Origin: Salinispirillum sp049115955 | Lineage (GTDB): Bacteria > Pseudomonadota > Gammaproteobacteria > Pseudomonadales > Natronospirillaceae | Length of the DNA: 64,000 nucleotides | Direction: 5' to 3' | Assembly (NCBI GenBank): GCA_049115955.1 | Contig: JAGDZJ010000018.1 | Coordinates: forward strand, 62,001 to 126,000 | Shown here: in pieces, positions 26,293 to 34,442 of the stretch | Layout: each line of letters begins with the position of its first letter | Position numbering within the stretch: position 1 is the first letter of the stretch | Made by a program: the position numbers and the translations under genes | Notes under the pieces: model-generated | What the model saw: only the letters and a program-made list of their open reading frames with translations | Databases searched by the model: none | What the model was told of the DNA's origin: nothing

Positions 26293-27609
26293 ATGAGTCC
26301 TCAACGCCGCAATCGCAGCCCCATCAATGTCTGGCCTGGCTACGTCGACGCCCTGTCGGCATTGCTGATGCTGGTGATCTTCATGTTGATGGTGTACATG
26401 GTTACGCAGCTTTTCCTGTCACAAACGGTATCGGATCGGGATGCTGAGCTGGCGTCGCTATCGAGCCGTTTGAATGAGATTACCCGCGCACTGGGTCTGG
26501 AGGAGCAGCGTAACCAAGAGTTGGCCAGCGAACTGGAAACAGTGCGAGGTGAGTTTGCCTTGAATATGGCGCGTGCCGATCGCTTGGCCGAAGAGCGCGA
26601 TGTGCTGCGTGAGCAGGTATCTGTCGACCGGGAAACCATAGAAACGTTGCTCGGTACTCAGGCTTCATTGCAACAAGACATCTTGGCTCTTCGGCAACTG
26701 CGTGAAAGCCTAGAAAGCGAAGTGGCGGCGCTCAGTAACGACCTCAGGGTCCGTGACGGTCGCATCACTGAACTCAGTGCGGAAGTCGAAACCGCAGAAC
26801 AACAACTCGGTGCCCTGCGCGACCGCAACTTGGCGTTAGAAGCGGAGTTGGCCGACGAACGCGAGCGCACACTGTTAGCACAGCGCGAAATAGACACGCA
26901 GCAACTGCGCATTCAAGACCTCGTCATGGTCGTACAACAAGCCGAAACAGCACTGGAAAGCGAGCAAACCCTGAGCGTTGCCCAACGCGTGCAAATACAA
27001 CGGTTAAGCGAACAGGTCGAAGCGCTAGAAAACCAACTCAATACCATCAGTGCTGCCTTGCGCTTACAAGAGTCGCTGACTGAGACGCGCGACACCGAAC
27101 TGGCTGAGCTGGGTGAGCGACTGAACATACTGCTTGCAGAGCGCGTTAACGAGCTAGAACGCTATCAGTCCGACTTTTTCCGTCAGTTGCGCAACGCGCT
27201 GGAAGACAACGAAAATGTGCGCATTGTCGGCGACCGTTTTCTGCTTCCTTCGGAACTGTTTTTTGCCTCTGGCTTGGCAGAAATTGGCCCGGAAGGTCAA
27301 GCGGAGTTGGATAAGCTGGCCGTTTTGCTGCTTGACCTCGTCGACACGATTCCTAGCGATGTGGACTGGATCATGCGTGTGGATGGTCATACCGATCGAG
27401 TACCCATCAATCGGCCGCCTTTCCAGTCTAACTGGGAACTTTCCGCCGCACGAGCTGTGTCCGTGGTGCGGTATTTGGCTGGCCGAGGTGTGCCGGAAGA
27501 ACGCCTAGCCGCCACCGGCTTCGGGGAGTTTCAACCGCTTGACGACGGTACCAGTGCAGAAGCCTTGCAGCGCAATCGGCGCATAGAGATTAAGTTAACC
27601 GATCGTTAG
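26293..27609 (+). CDS. MotB-like protein with long coiled coil and OmpA domain
   Basis: 438 aa. A short cytoplasmic N-terminus leads into one membrane helix (about 18-40), with Asp19 in GYVDALSALLML at the position of the proton-carrying Asp of MotB. Residues ~45-290 are an almost unbroken Glu/Gln/Leu/Arg-rich coiled coil. The C-terminal OmpA/MotB peptidoglycan-binding domain has VDGHTDRVP and the ATGFGEFQPL segment. The layout is a stator whose long rod could cross the periplasm. It starts five bases after its channel partner. Confidence 0.88.
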   Translation: MSPQRRNRSPINVWPGYVDALSALLMLVIFMLMVYMVTQLFLSQTVSDRDAELASLSSRLNEITRALGLEEQRNQELASELETVRGEFALNMARADRLAEERDVLREQVSVDRETIETLLGTQASLQQDILALRQLRESLESEVAALSNDLRVRDGRITELSAEVETAEQQLGALRDRNLALEAELADERERTLLAQREIDTQQLRIQDLVMVVQQAETALESEQTLSVAQRVQIQRLSEQVEALENQLNTISAALRLQESLTETRDTELAELGERLNILLAERVNELERYQSDFFRQLRNALEDNENVRIVGDRFLLPSELFFASGLAEIGPEGQAELDKLAVLLLDLVDTIPSDVDWIMRVDGHTDRVPINRPPFQSNWELSAARAVSVVRYLAGRGVPEERLAATGFGEFQPLDDGTSAEALQRNRRIEIKLTDR

Positions 27610-27614
27610 AAAAG

Positions 27615-30200
27615 CTACGCAGTCGTAGCGTAGCGAGCATAGCGTTCCAGTATCTGCTCGGCCGACATCGGCCGGGCCAGTAAATACCCCTGCCCCAGTT
27701 CACAACCGAGCTCGCACAAGAAATCGTACTGCTGCCGCGACTCAATACCCTCCGCCAACACATTCAGTTCCAGCGCGCGAGCCAAGGCAATGATGGCGCG
27801 TAAAATGGAGTCATTGGACGCCGACACGCCGATGTCACGCACAAAAGACTGGTCTATCTTAAGGTAGTCGAGCGGCAGGTTCCGCAAGTACATTAAACTG
27901 GAATACCCGGTACCGAAGTCATCAATTGCAATGCTGATCCCCTGCTCTTTGAGCATATTTAACACACCAATCGAGCGTTCAGGCGCCCGCATCAAATTGG
28001 TTTCAGTTAGCTCCAGCTCCAATCGACTGGCACTCAGATTCTGTGCCGCCAGAGCCGCCATGGTGCGCTCTACCAACACCTGATGCTCTAACTCCAACGC
28101 CGAGATATTCACCGCTACCTTGCCTATCCTCAAACCGTCATCTTCCCATCGACGCAACTGCGCACAGGCTTCCTGCAATACCCAGGCGTCAATTTCGTCG
28201 ATCATGCCTATATCTTCAGCCAGGGAGATGAATAAGCTTGGGGGGATAATGCCCTGGGTCGGATGCCGCCAGCGCACCAATGCCTCGACACCCACAATGG
28301 CTTCGTTGCGCAAGCTGAACTGTGGCTGGTATTCCAAAAACAATTCATTGCTCGCCACCGCCAGGCGCAACGCGTTTTCCAAAACAAAGCGTTGCTCGGT
28401 GGATTCACTCAAGCGTGTATCGAACGACTGCCACGTATTGCCGCCCCGCTTTTTGGCCTCAAACATCGCCATTTCCGCTCGCGTTAGCAATTGTTCAGCG
28501 TTGTCGCCATCGTTCGGATAAGTACTGGTGCCAATGCTGGCGGTAAAAACTAAGGATTGCTCATTGAGCACAACCGGCATTTGCAGTTGTTCAATAATGT
28601 GGTCGACTACCTCTTGTGTTTGTACTTTCGTGAGCGGACGTTCAAGCAGTAACACAAACTCGTCAGCACTCAATCTCGCCAGCGTATCCGGCATATTGGC
28701 GTAGTTCAGACGCTCGGCAATGATTTTTAGTACTCGGTCTCCCAGTGCGCTGCCCAGTGAGTCGTTGATGTTTTTGAACCGGTCCAAGTCAATAAATACC
28801 AAGGTGAGTTGTCCTGCATGGCGTGCCGCCATTTGCACCGCGTGCGACGTTCGTTCCATAAACAAGCCACGATTCGGCAACCCGGTCAGTGAGTCGTAGT
28901 TGGCCAAAAAGGTCATGCGCTCACTTTGCTCAAAGTGCTCGGTTAAATCCGTCCATGTACCTACCACTTCCTCTTGCCCTGCTCTATCGCGCGTCAGTTG
29001 CTGTTCATCACGGATGTGACGCACCCTCCCCTGTTTATCCAACAACCGATAGTCGTGACAAATGCGTCCTTTATTAAAAACACCGTCGCGTTGGGCAGTA
29101 ATTATCGGGCGATCCTCCGGATGCAAATACCGGAACCACCAATCAGGGGCCAACACATCCTGCACATCAAACCCGAAAATGCGCTCCACGTTGCCGCTGA
29201 CCCAAGTCAGAGACAAGTCTCTGCCCTGGAGCGTGTATACCACCACCGGACTGCTATTAAGCAGGTGTGTAAAACGCCGATTGGCGTCCATCAATTCAAT
29301 CGTCTTTTTGCGCACGGACCAGCGCAACATGGTGCTGTGCACAAAAAATCCGATCACCAGAATGAGGAGTAGCAACGCAAGCCCCGAAAACCATGCGGGG
29401 ACAACGCTGCGAACGGGAGCCGCGACCGCTTTGATCAACGCGGAGTAATATGGCGAAGCAGGATCAGACTGCCATTCGAGTAAATAGTGATCGATTCGTT
29501 TGAGCAATGGCCCGTTGCTGCCCCGAGGCGCAGCGAAATAAAGCCCAACCTGATTAAACGTCAACGGAGCGCCGATCAACCCGTAATGCCCGCGCTGACG
29601 ATTACCAAAGAAATTGTTGGCCACCACCGCGTCTGCTTCTCCATCGGCGACCAAGGCAAAGCCTTCAGCAAGCTCAGTGACGTTGATAACCTGTGTACTG
29701 TCTCGAAGGCTGGGTAGCAGTTCTTCGAGGAAAGTAGCTTGTATGGAATCCTGTAACACCGCCAAACGCACATTCGGCAATTGCTCAAAGTCCGTCAGCG
29801 TTGTCGTGGGTCGCACGTACAACTGACTCCAAGACTGGGTTACAGCGTGTTGATGGAAGTCAAAAAGCCGCGCCCGTTCGGCAGAAAATGCCACGTCGGG
29901 CATCAAGTCTAGCTCGCCATTTTCCAGCATGTTTAAACACGCGGACCAATCACAGGTCACATAATCAATAAGCCATCCCTCAGCTTGGGCCATGGCATCA
30001 AGCAATTGGATGAAGAGTCCATCTGGGATATTACGCTCATTGAGATATATTTTGGGCTCGTTTTCGTAGACGCCGACCCGAATCGTCGTCGATTCCTCGG
30101 TCTTCCCAGACACCATCAATAATACTAATGCTAGCGCCACTATTGCGGCTAGAGCCCCAAGCCCTATTCTCCGCGCCGTCGAAGTCCTGTTCAGCATCAT
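27615..30200 (-). CDS. SBP_bac_3-PAS-GGDEF(degenerate)-EAL protein
   Basis: 861 aa. An N-terminal membrane anchor is followed by a periplasmic amino-acid-type solute-binding domain (about 38-265), a second membrane helix (about 270-292), a PAS domain (about 310-430), GGDEF and EAL domains. The GGDEF signature is SADEF (511-515), so cyclase activity is doubtful. EAL (639-641, in VEALVRW) is intact, which points to a c-di-GMP phosphodiesterase governed by a periplasmic ligand. It converges with the MotB-like gene five bases away. The ligand cannot be deduced. Confidence 0.92.
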   Translation of the reverse strand: MMLNRTSTARRIGLGALAAIVALALVLLMVSGKTEESTTIRVGVYENEPKIYLNERNIPDGLFIQLLDAMAQAEGWLIDYVTCDWSACLNMLENGELDLMPDVAFSAERARLFDFHQHAVTQSWSQLYVRPTTTLTDFEQLPNVRLAVLQDSIQATFLEELLPSLRDSTQVINVTELAEGFALVADGEADAVVANNFFGNRQRGHYGLIGAPLTFNQVGLYFAAPRGSNGPLLKRIDHYLLEWQSDPASPYYSALIKAVAAPVRSVVPAWFSGLALLLLILVIGFFVHSTMLRWSVRKKTIELMDANRRFTHLLNSSPVVVYTLQGRDLSLTWVSGNVERIFGFDVQDVLAPDWWFRYLHPEDRPIITAQRDGVFNKGRICHDYRLLDKQGRVRHIRDEQQLTRDRAGQEEVVGTWTDLTEHFEQSERMTFLANYDSLTGLPNRGLFMERTSHAVQMAARHAGQLTLVFIDLDRFKNINDSLGSALGDRVLKIIAERLNYANMPDTLARLSADEFVLLLERPLTKVQTQEVVDHIIEQLQMPVVLNEQSLVFTASIGTSTYPNDGDNAEQLLTRAEMAMFEAKKRGGNTWQSFDTRLSESTEQRFVLENALRLAVASNELFLEYQPQFSLRNEAIVGVEALVRWRHPTQGIIPPSLFISLAEDIGMIDEIDAWVLQEACAQLRRWEDDGLRIGKVAVNISALELEHQVLVERTMAALAAQNLSASRLELELTETNLMRAPERSIGVLNMLKEQGISIAIDDFGTGYSSLMYLRNLPLDYLKIDQSFVRDIGVSASNDSILRAIIALARALELNVLAEGIESRQQYDFLCELGCELGQGYLLARPMSAEQILERYARYATTA

Positions 30201-30588
30201 GTGGTAGTTGCTCCGTCGTATAGAGTTACCCGACCTATGGTTGAAGTATAGTGGAGATCCGCACGTTTGCGTGGCAAGACATAACTAACTACAAAACGTG
30301 ACAGATACTAAATCTGGTTATTGCGCGTCACCATCCAGCAATGACTAGCTGAACGCACCAAATGAGTGAGTAGCGCACCACATAAAGGCGCTATTGCGCC
30401 CGCTATGTGACGGTTTTTGTGGAAACCCGCCCCAAGCTAACCATTCGTTCAGCTTTTTACCTGTTTACTGTCCTAATGGCACACCTATTGCTCTCGCCCT
30501 TCTATGAGCTGAATACCAGCACTCTCTAATGTGCTCTGTCCGGCCCTATTCTTCCCACACTGGGCGCACTCGCCCTTAGGAGCATCAC
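30201..30588. other. Divergent intergenic region with a stem-loop
   Basis: 388 bases without a gene. It holds the promoters of the EAL protein (minus) and the ABC importer (plus). At 30379-30409 an interrupted hairpin is visible: CACATA pairs with TATGTG and GGCGC with GCGCC around a TATT loop. TTTTTG lies shortly after it. It might be a leader element of the ABC operon or a chance palindrome. No thiamine or other riboswitch consensus was recognised. Confidence 0.45.
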
Positions 30589-31647
30589 GTGATTCCAAGT
30601 AAACTAATTTCCAGCCCTCTCAAAGGCCTCACAAAGCCTTTAACCATCGCTGCGGTTGCCTTCGCGCTGCCGTTCATGGCCATGCAGGCCAGCGCAGATA
30701 CTGACATCAACTTCACCCTCGACTGGCGTTTTGAAGGCCCGTCTGCGCCCTTCTTGATGGCACTGGACAAAGGCTATTTCAAAGAAGAAGGCTTAAACGT
30801 CACCATAGACTCAGGCAGCGGTTCAGCTGGCGCGGTTACTCGCGTTGCTACTGGCGCTTATGATATGGGCTTCGCCGATTTCAACGCGCTGGTTGAGCAC
30901 ACCGCAGCTAATCCTAGCAGTGGTATTCAAGCCGTCTATATGGTCTACAACCACACCCCGGCCGCAGTCTTCACATTGAAAGAATCCGGCATTCTGACGC
31001 CGGCTGACTTGGTGGGTAAAACATTGGCTGCGCCCGTATTCGACGGTGGCCGTAAAGCGTGGCCTTCCTTCGCTGGTCACAATGGCCTAGCCGTTGATGC
31101 CGTGGAATGGCAAAGCGTCGACCCAGCGATTCGTGAAACTCTATTAGCACGTAAACAGGTAGACGGCATCACCGGGTTCTACTTCACCGGCCTGCTCAAC
31201 TTAGAAGCCCGTGGCGTGGACATCGACGACATCGTGGTCATGCGCTATTCCGATTTCAATGTAGCGCTGTACGGCAACGCCATCATCGCCGGTGAGAAAA
31301 TTATGGAAGAAAACCCGGAAGCCGTGGCGGCGTTCAACCGTGCCTTCAATCGCGCCTTGGTTGAAACCATCGCAGACCCGGCAACCGCTGTTACCTATGT
31401 GAAGAAGCGCGACGGCTTGATTGATGAGTCTCTAGAGCTGCGCCGCTTAATTTTGGCCTTGGAAGCTCATGTGGTGACAGAAGAAACGCTAGCAGAAGGT
31501 CTGGGCGCAGTGACGGCCGACCGTTTGGAACAGGCCATTGACGAAGCGGTTGAATCCTTCGGTCTCAGTGTTCGCCCCACGGCTGCACAGTTGTTCAATA
31601 CCGAGTTGCTCCCCGCGCGAGATCAGCGCTCAGTGCCGCAAATTTAA
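30589..31647 (+). CDS. ABC transporter substrate-binding protein, NMT1/THI5-like
   Basis: 352 aa, GTG start with TAGGAG about seven bases upstream. The signal peptide ends near residue 36 (QASADTD). The mature part opens INFTLDWRFEGPSAPFL, followed by DKGYFKEEGL, the usual opening of NitT/TauT-type binding proteins. It would deliver a small organic ligand (sulfonate, pyrimidine precursor or other) to the ATPase and permease encoded next. The gene is the first of a three-gene operon. No sulfonate or thiamine genes adjoin, so the ligand is open. Confidence 0.88.
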   Translation: MIPSKLISSPLKGLTKPLTIAAVAFALPFMAMQASADTDINFTLDWRFEGPSAPFLMALDKGYFKEEGLNVTIDSGSGSAGAVTRVATGAYDMGFADFNALVEHTAANPSSGIQAVYMVYNHTPAAVFTLKESGILTPADLVGKTLAAPVFDGGRKAWPSFAGHNGLAVDAVEWQSVDPAIRETLLARKQVDGITGFYFTGLLNLEARGVDIDDIVVMRYSDFNVALYGNAIIAGEKIMEENPEAVAAFNRAFNRALVETIADPATAVTYVKKRDGLIDESLELRRLILALEAHVVTEETLAEGLGAVTADRLEQAIDEAVESFGLSVRPTAAQLFNTELLPARDQRSVPQI

Positions 31648-31663
31648 TAAGGACGCTTAGCGT

Positions 31664-32443
31664 ATGGCATTCGTAACCTTTGAAAACGTCAGTCTGGCCT
31701 ACGAAGAAGGCGGGCCACTGGCGATCGAAGGCATCAGTCTGTCAGTGGAAAACAACGAGTTTATTGCCGTAGTCGGACCTTCCGGCTGCGGCAAGTCCAC
31801 TTTGATGAAACTGGTGTCTGGTCTGAGCGACCCCACCGAAGGCTATGTGTATCTCGGTGGTCGTCAGATTCATGGCCCACAGAAATGCATTGGCATGGCC
31901 TTTCAAGCGTCTAACTTGCTGCCGTGGCGCACCACGTTGGAAAACGTCATGCTGCCTCTGGAAATCGTACAGCCTTATCGTTCGCAATTACGCCGCAAGC
32001 GTGCCGAGTTTGAAGAACAAGCGCGGCAGTTGCTGGCGCGAGTTGGCCTAGCGGGCAACGAACATAAGTTTCCTTGGGAACTGTCGGGCGGTATGCAACA
32101 ACGGGCGTCCATTTGCCGTGCCTTAATTCATAAGCCGCAACTACTGATGCTCGATGAGCCGTTCGGCGCGCTCGATGCGTTCACCCGCGAAGAACTCTGG
32201 TGCATGTTGCAGGATCTGTGGCGCGAAGAACCCTTTACGGTCATTCTGGTCACGCACGATCTGCGCGAAGCCGTTTTTCTGGCGGACACGGTGTACGTCA
32301 TGAGTAAGGGCCCAGGTACCTTATTGGCCCGCAAGGAGATTGATATTCCTCGACCACGTGCCTTAGAAGTCACCTACACGGACCGGTTTGCAGGCCATGT
32401 TCAGGAACTCCGCGAGCACATTGGTCGCATTCGCACCTCATGA
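31664..32443 (+). CDS. ABC transporter ATP-binding protein (NitT/TauT type)
   Basis: 259 aa. Walker A is GPSGCGKST near 43, the signature LSGGMQQR near 145, and Walker B LLMLDEPFGALD near 165. These are typical of SsuB/TauB/NrtD-like ATPases. It lies 16 bases after the binding-protein gene, with AAGGACG upstream of its ATG, and is followed by the permease gene 16 bases on. It powers the importer. Confidence 0.93.
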   Translation: MAFVTFENVSLAYEEGGPLAIEGISLSVENNEFIAVVGPSGCGKSTLMKLVSGLSDPTEGYVYLGGRQIHGPQKCIGMAFQASNLLPWRTTLENVMLPLEIVQPYRSQLRRKRAEFEEQARQLLARVGLAGNEHKFPWELSGGMQQRASICRALIHKPQLLMLDEPFGALDAFTREELWCMLQDLWREEPFTVILVTHDLREAVFLADTVYVMSKGPGTLLARKEIDIPRPRALEVTYTDRFAGHVQELREHIGRIRTS

Positions 32444-32459
32444 TGGTAGGAGTCGTTGT

Positions 32460-33239
32460 ATGAAGTTCAACCGCAAGAAATTTTTGGTGCGTAATGCCTC
32501 TTGGTTACTGATGTTGTTTCTGGTCGCTTTCTGGGAACTGATCTGCGCTGGGTTCAGTATCCCAAGCTACTTATTCCCCGCGCCCTCCGGCATCTGGGCG
32601 GCCGGTGTAGCACGCTGGGATATCATTATGCTGCACGCGGGGCAAACCTTCTTTACCACTCTAGTAGGCTTTGGTATTGCGGTGGCCTTTGGTCTCTTGG
32701 TAGGCATCGCTGTGGGTACGTCTCCCACAGTGTACCGCGCTTTGTATCCTTTGCTGATTGGTTTCAACAGCATTCCCAAGGTCGCTTTCGTGCCGGTACT
32801 GGTCGTGTGGTTTGGCATCGGAACGGTGCCAGCAATCCTGACGGCGTTCTTGATCTCTTTCTTCCCCGTCTTGGTCAACGTTGCCACCGGTTTGGCAACG
32901 CTGGAGCCGGAGTTGGAAGATGTCTTGCGGTCATTGGGGGCGTCTAAGATCGATATATTACGCAAAGTAGGCTTACCAAGATCCCTGCCCTACTTTTTTG
33001 CCTCGCTAAAAGTGGCCATTACCCTAGCGTTCGTTGGCTCAGTCATATCGGAAACGGTGGCTTCCAACGTGGGTATAGGCTATTTGATGATGGCAGCCAG
33101 CTCATCGATGGATATGTCTCTGGTATTTGCTGGCCTGATCGTGATTGGCGCGATGGGCGTGGGCATGTACGAACTGTTTGCACTGATGGAACGCCGCATG
33201 ACGCGTTGGGCGCACCGCAGCCCGGGCGGAGCTATTTAA
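32460..33239 (+). CDS. ABC transporter permease (NitT/TauT type)
   Basis: 259 aa from the ATG at 32460, which has TAGGAG eight bases before it; the open frame begins at 32388 inside the ATPase gene, but that start is unsupported. About six membrane helices are seen with the inner-membrane permease motif (EDVLRSLGASKIDILRKVGLP), whose EAA loop contacts the ATPase. It completes the three-gene importer. Confidence 0.93.
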   Translation: MKFNRKKFLVRNASWLLMLFLVAFWELICAGFSIPSYLFPAPSGIWAAGVARWDIIMLHAGQTFFTTLVGFGIAVAFGLLVGIAVGTSPTVYRALYPLLIGFNSIPKVAFVPVLVVWFGIGTVPAILTAFLISFFPVLVNVATGLATLEPELEDVLRSLGASKIDILRKVGLPRSLPYFFASLKVAITLAFVGSVISETVASNVGIGYLMMAASSSMDMSLVFAGLIVIGAMGVGMYELFALMERRMTRWAHRSPGGAI

Positions 33240-33338
33240 ACCGCTGATAGAAGCGAGCCGGCTTGCTGAAGTGCAATACTTCACAAGCTGGCGACATTCC
33301 TTTAAATTAAGGGGATCCTTATATAGCTGGTCAGCAAA

Positions 33339-33566
33339 ATGATAATTCCTGCACGTCTTACACTCTTCGTCTTCCCTTTCTTAATGTCGATCTATATGGC
33401 GACCATCATGACTTTTCTGGTAACCGTTATTAATACCGGGCTGGGAGATGGTTTCGTTCTGCGCTGGGTACGCGCCTTCCTGTTTGCTTGGCCTATCGCA
33501 TTTACTCTGCTATTGCTGGGCGCGCCGACTGTACAGCGTATTGCTGCAGCCTTGATCAAGCGATAA
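33339..33566 (+). CDS. DUF2798 small membrane protein
   Basis: 75 aa with two hydrophobic segments (about 6-32 and 44-64), matching the DUF2798 family in length and in the RLTLFVFPFLMSIYM opening and FLFAWPIAF segment. Function is unknown. The ATG has only a weak ribosome site. It stands about 100 bases after the ABC permease and is followed by a terminator shared with the convergent lipoprotein gene. Confidence 0.8.
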   Translation: MIIPARLTLFVFPFLMSIYMATIMTFLVTVINTGLGDGFVLRWVRAFLFAWPIAFTLLLLGAPTVQRIAAALIKR

Positions 33567-33582
33567 GACTGCCCACAAAAAA

Positions 33583-33604
33583 GCCGACTCTAGGTCGGCA
33601 TTTT
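33583..33604. terminator. Rho-independent terminator between convergent genes
   Basis: GCCGAC (33583-33588) and GTCGGC (33594-33599) form the stem, preceded by six A and followed by ATTTTATT, so it can serve both directions. Confidence 0.85.
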
Positions 33605-33624
33605 ATTAGTTAACAGCACTGCAG

Positions 33625-34305
33625 TTAGCTCAGATCGTCTTTAACAATCGGCTCCAGCACTAACTCAACCCGACGGTTCGCTAAGCGACCAGCCTCAGTG
33701 TTGTTATCTGCAATCGGCTTATCCGGGCCTTCACCGTATGGGAACAGACGCACGCTCTGTACGTCCTTACTGCGCAGGTAATCTGCAACCGACTGCGCAC
33801 GACGCTCACTCAAACGCTGATTGTACTCACGACTACCCGTTGAGTCGGTGTGCCCAGCTATTGCGATCAACGTGTCCGGGTATTCCACCAGAATCGCAGC
33901 AACCCCGTCCAGGTTGGTTTGAAAGTCGCTCTGCAGAGTAGACTCGTTCACATCAAAGGTGATGCTACCCGGCATATTTAAGATGATTTGATCACCGTTA
34001 CGCGTCACCGTTACGCCAGTGCCTGCCATTTCTTCACGCAGCTTGGCTTCCTGAACATCCATATAAACGCCCACAGAACCACCGGCCACACCGCCAATGC
34101 CCGCACCAATCAACGCGCCTTTAAGGCGATTATCACCACTGACCACAGCGCCCAATACGCCCCCGACAATGGCACCGCCCACCGCAACCTTGGCGGCATT
34201 GGAAGTTTGACGCTCACCGGTGTAAGGATTGATCGTTGTGCAGCCTGCCAGCAACACAGCAGATGCTGTCAAAGCAATCAGGCTTTGTTTAAAAGGTTGG
34301 GTCAT
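33625..34305 (-). CDS. OmpA-family lipoprotein (YiaD-like)
   Basis: 226 aa from the ATG at 34305 (GGAG nine bases upstream; earlier ATGs at 34320 and 34314 overlap that site). The lipobox is LLAGC. A glycine-rich segment at about 38-85 (VAVGGAIVGGVLGAVV, GALIGAGIGGVAGG) looks like a glycine-zipper. The C-terminal OmpA domain carries GHTDSTGSREYNQ and LSERRAQSVADYL. It should be lipid-anchored and bind peptidoglycan, joining envelope layers. It is similar in layout to YiaD. The gene is monocistronic. Confidence 0.9.
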   Translation of the reverse strand: MTQPFKQSLIALTASAVLLAGCTTINPYTGERQTSNAAKVAVGGAIVGGVLGAVVSGDNRLKGALIGAGIGGVAGGSVGVYMDVQEAKLREEMAGTGVTVTRNGDQIILNMPGSITFDVNESTLQSDFQTNLDGVAAILVEYPDTLIAIAGHTDSTGSREYNQRLSERRAQSVADYLRSKDVQSVRLFPYGEGPDKPIADNNTEAGRLANRRVELVLEPIVKDDLS

Positions 34306-34442
34306 TATTTTCATCTCCATTGATGTCCACGCAATTCGTCCGGTACAGTCCGGCTTTCAACGACAAGTATGCCGTGTGTACTTGCGATATGGTAGCGACT
34401 GGTTCAGTCTTTTAATAGCAGCTCTGAGTAAGGCTCCCCGTC

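Noticed and set aside
25313..27609. Zorya-type antiphage system (ZorA/ZorB plus Sir2 next door)
   Set aside because: The MotA/MotB-like pair has no ZorC, ZorD or ZorE partner, and the sirtuin is an ordinary single-domain deacylase on the opposite strand.
27614..27629. Terminator hairpin GCTACG/CGTAGC between the MotB-like gene and the EAL gene
   Set aside because: Only six base pairs, no T-tract, and it lies inside the coding end of the EAL gene.
30201..30588. Thiamine (TPP) riboswitch before the THI5-like binding protein
   Set aside because: The conserved CTGAGA and ACCTGA/GTAATGCCAGCG-type segments are not present in the leader.
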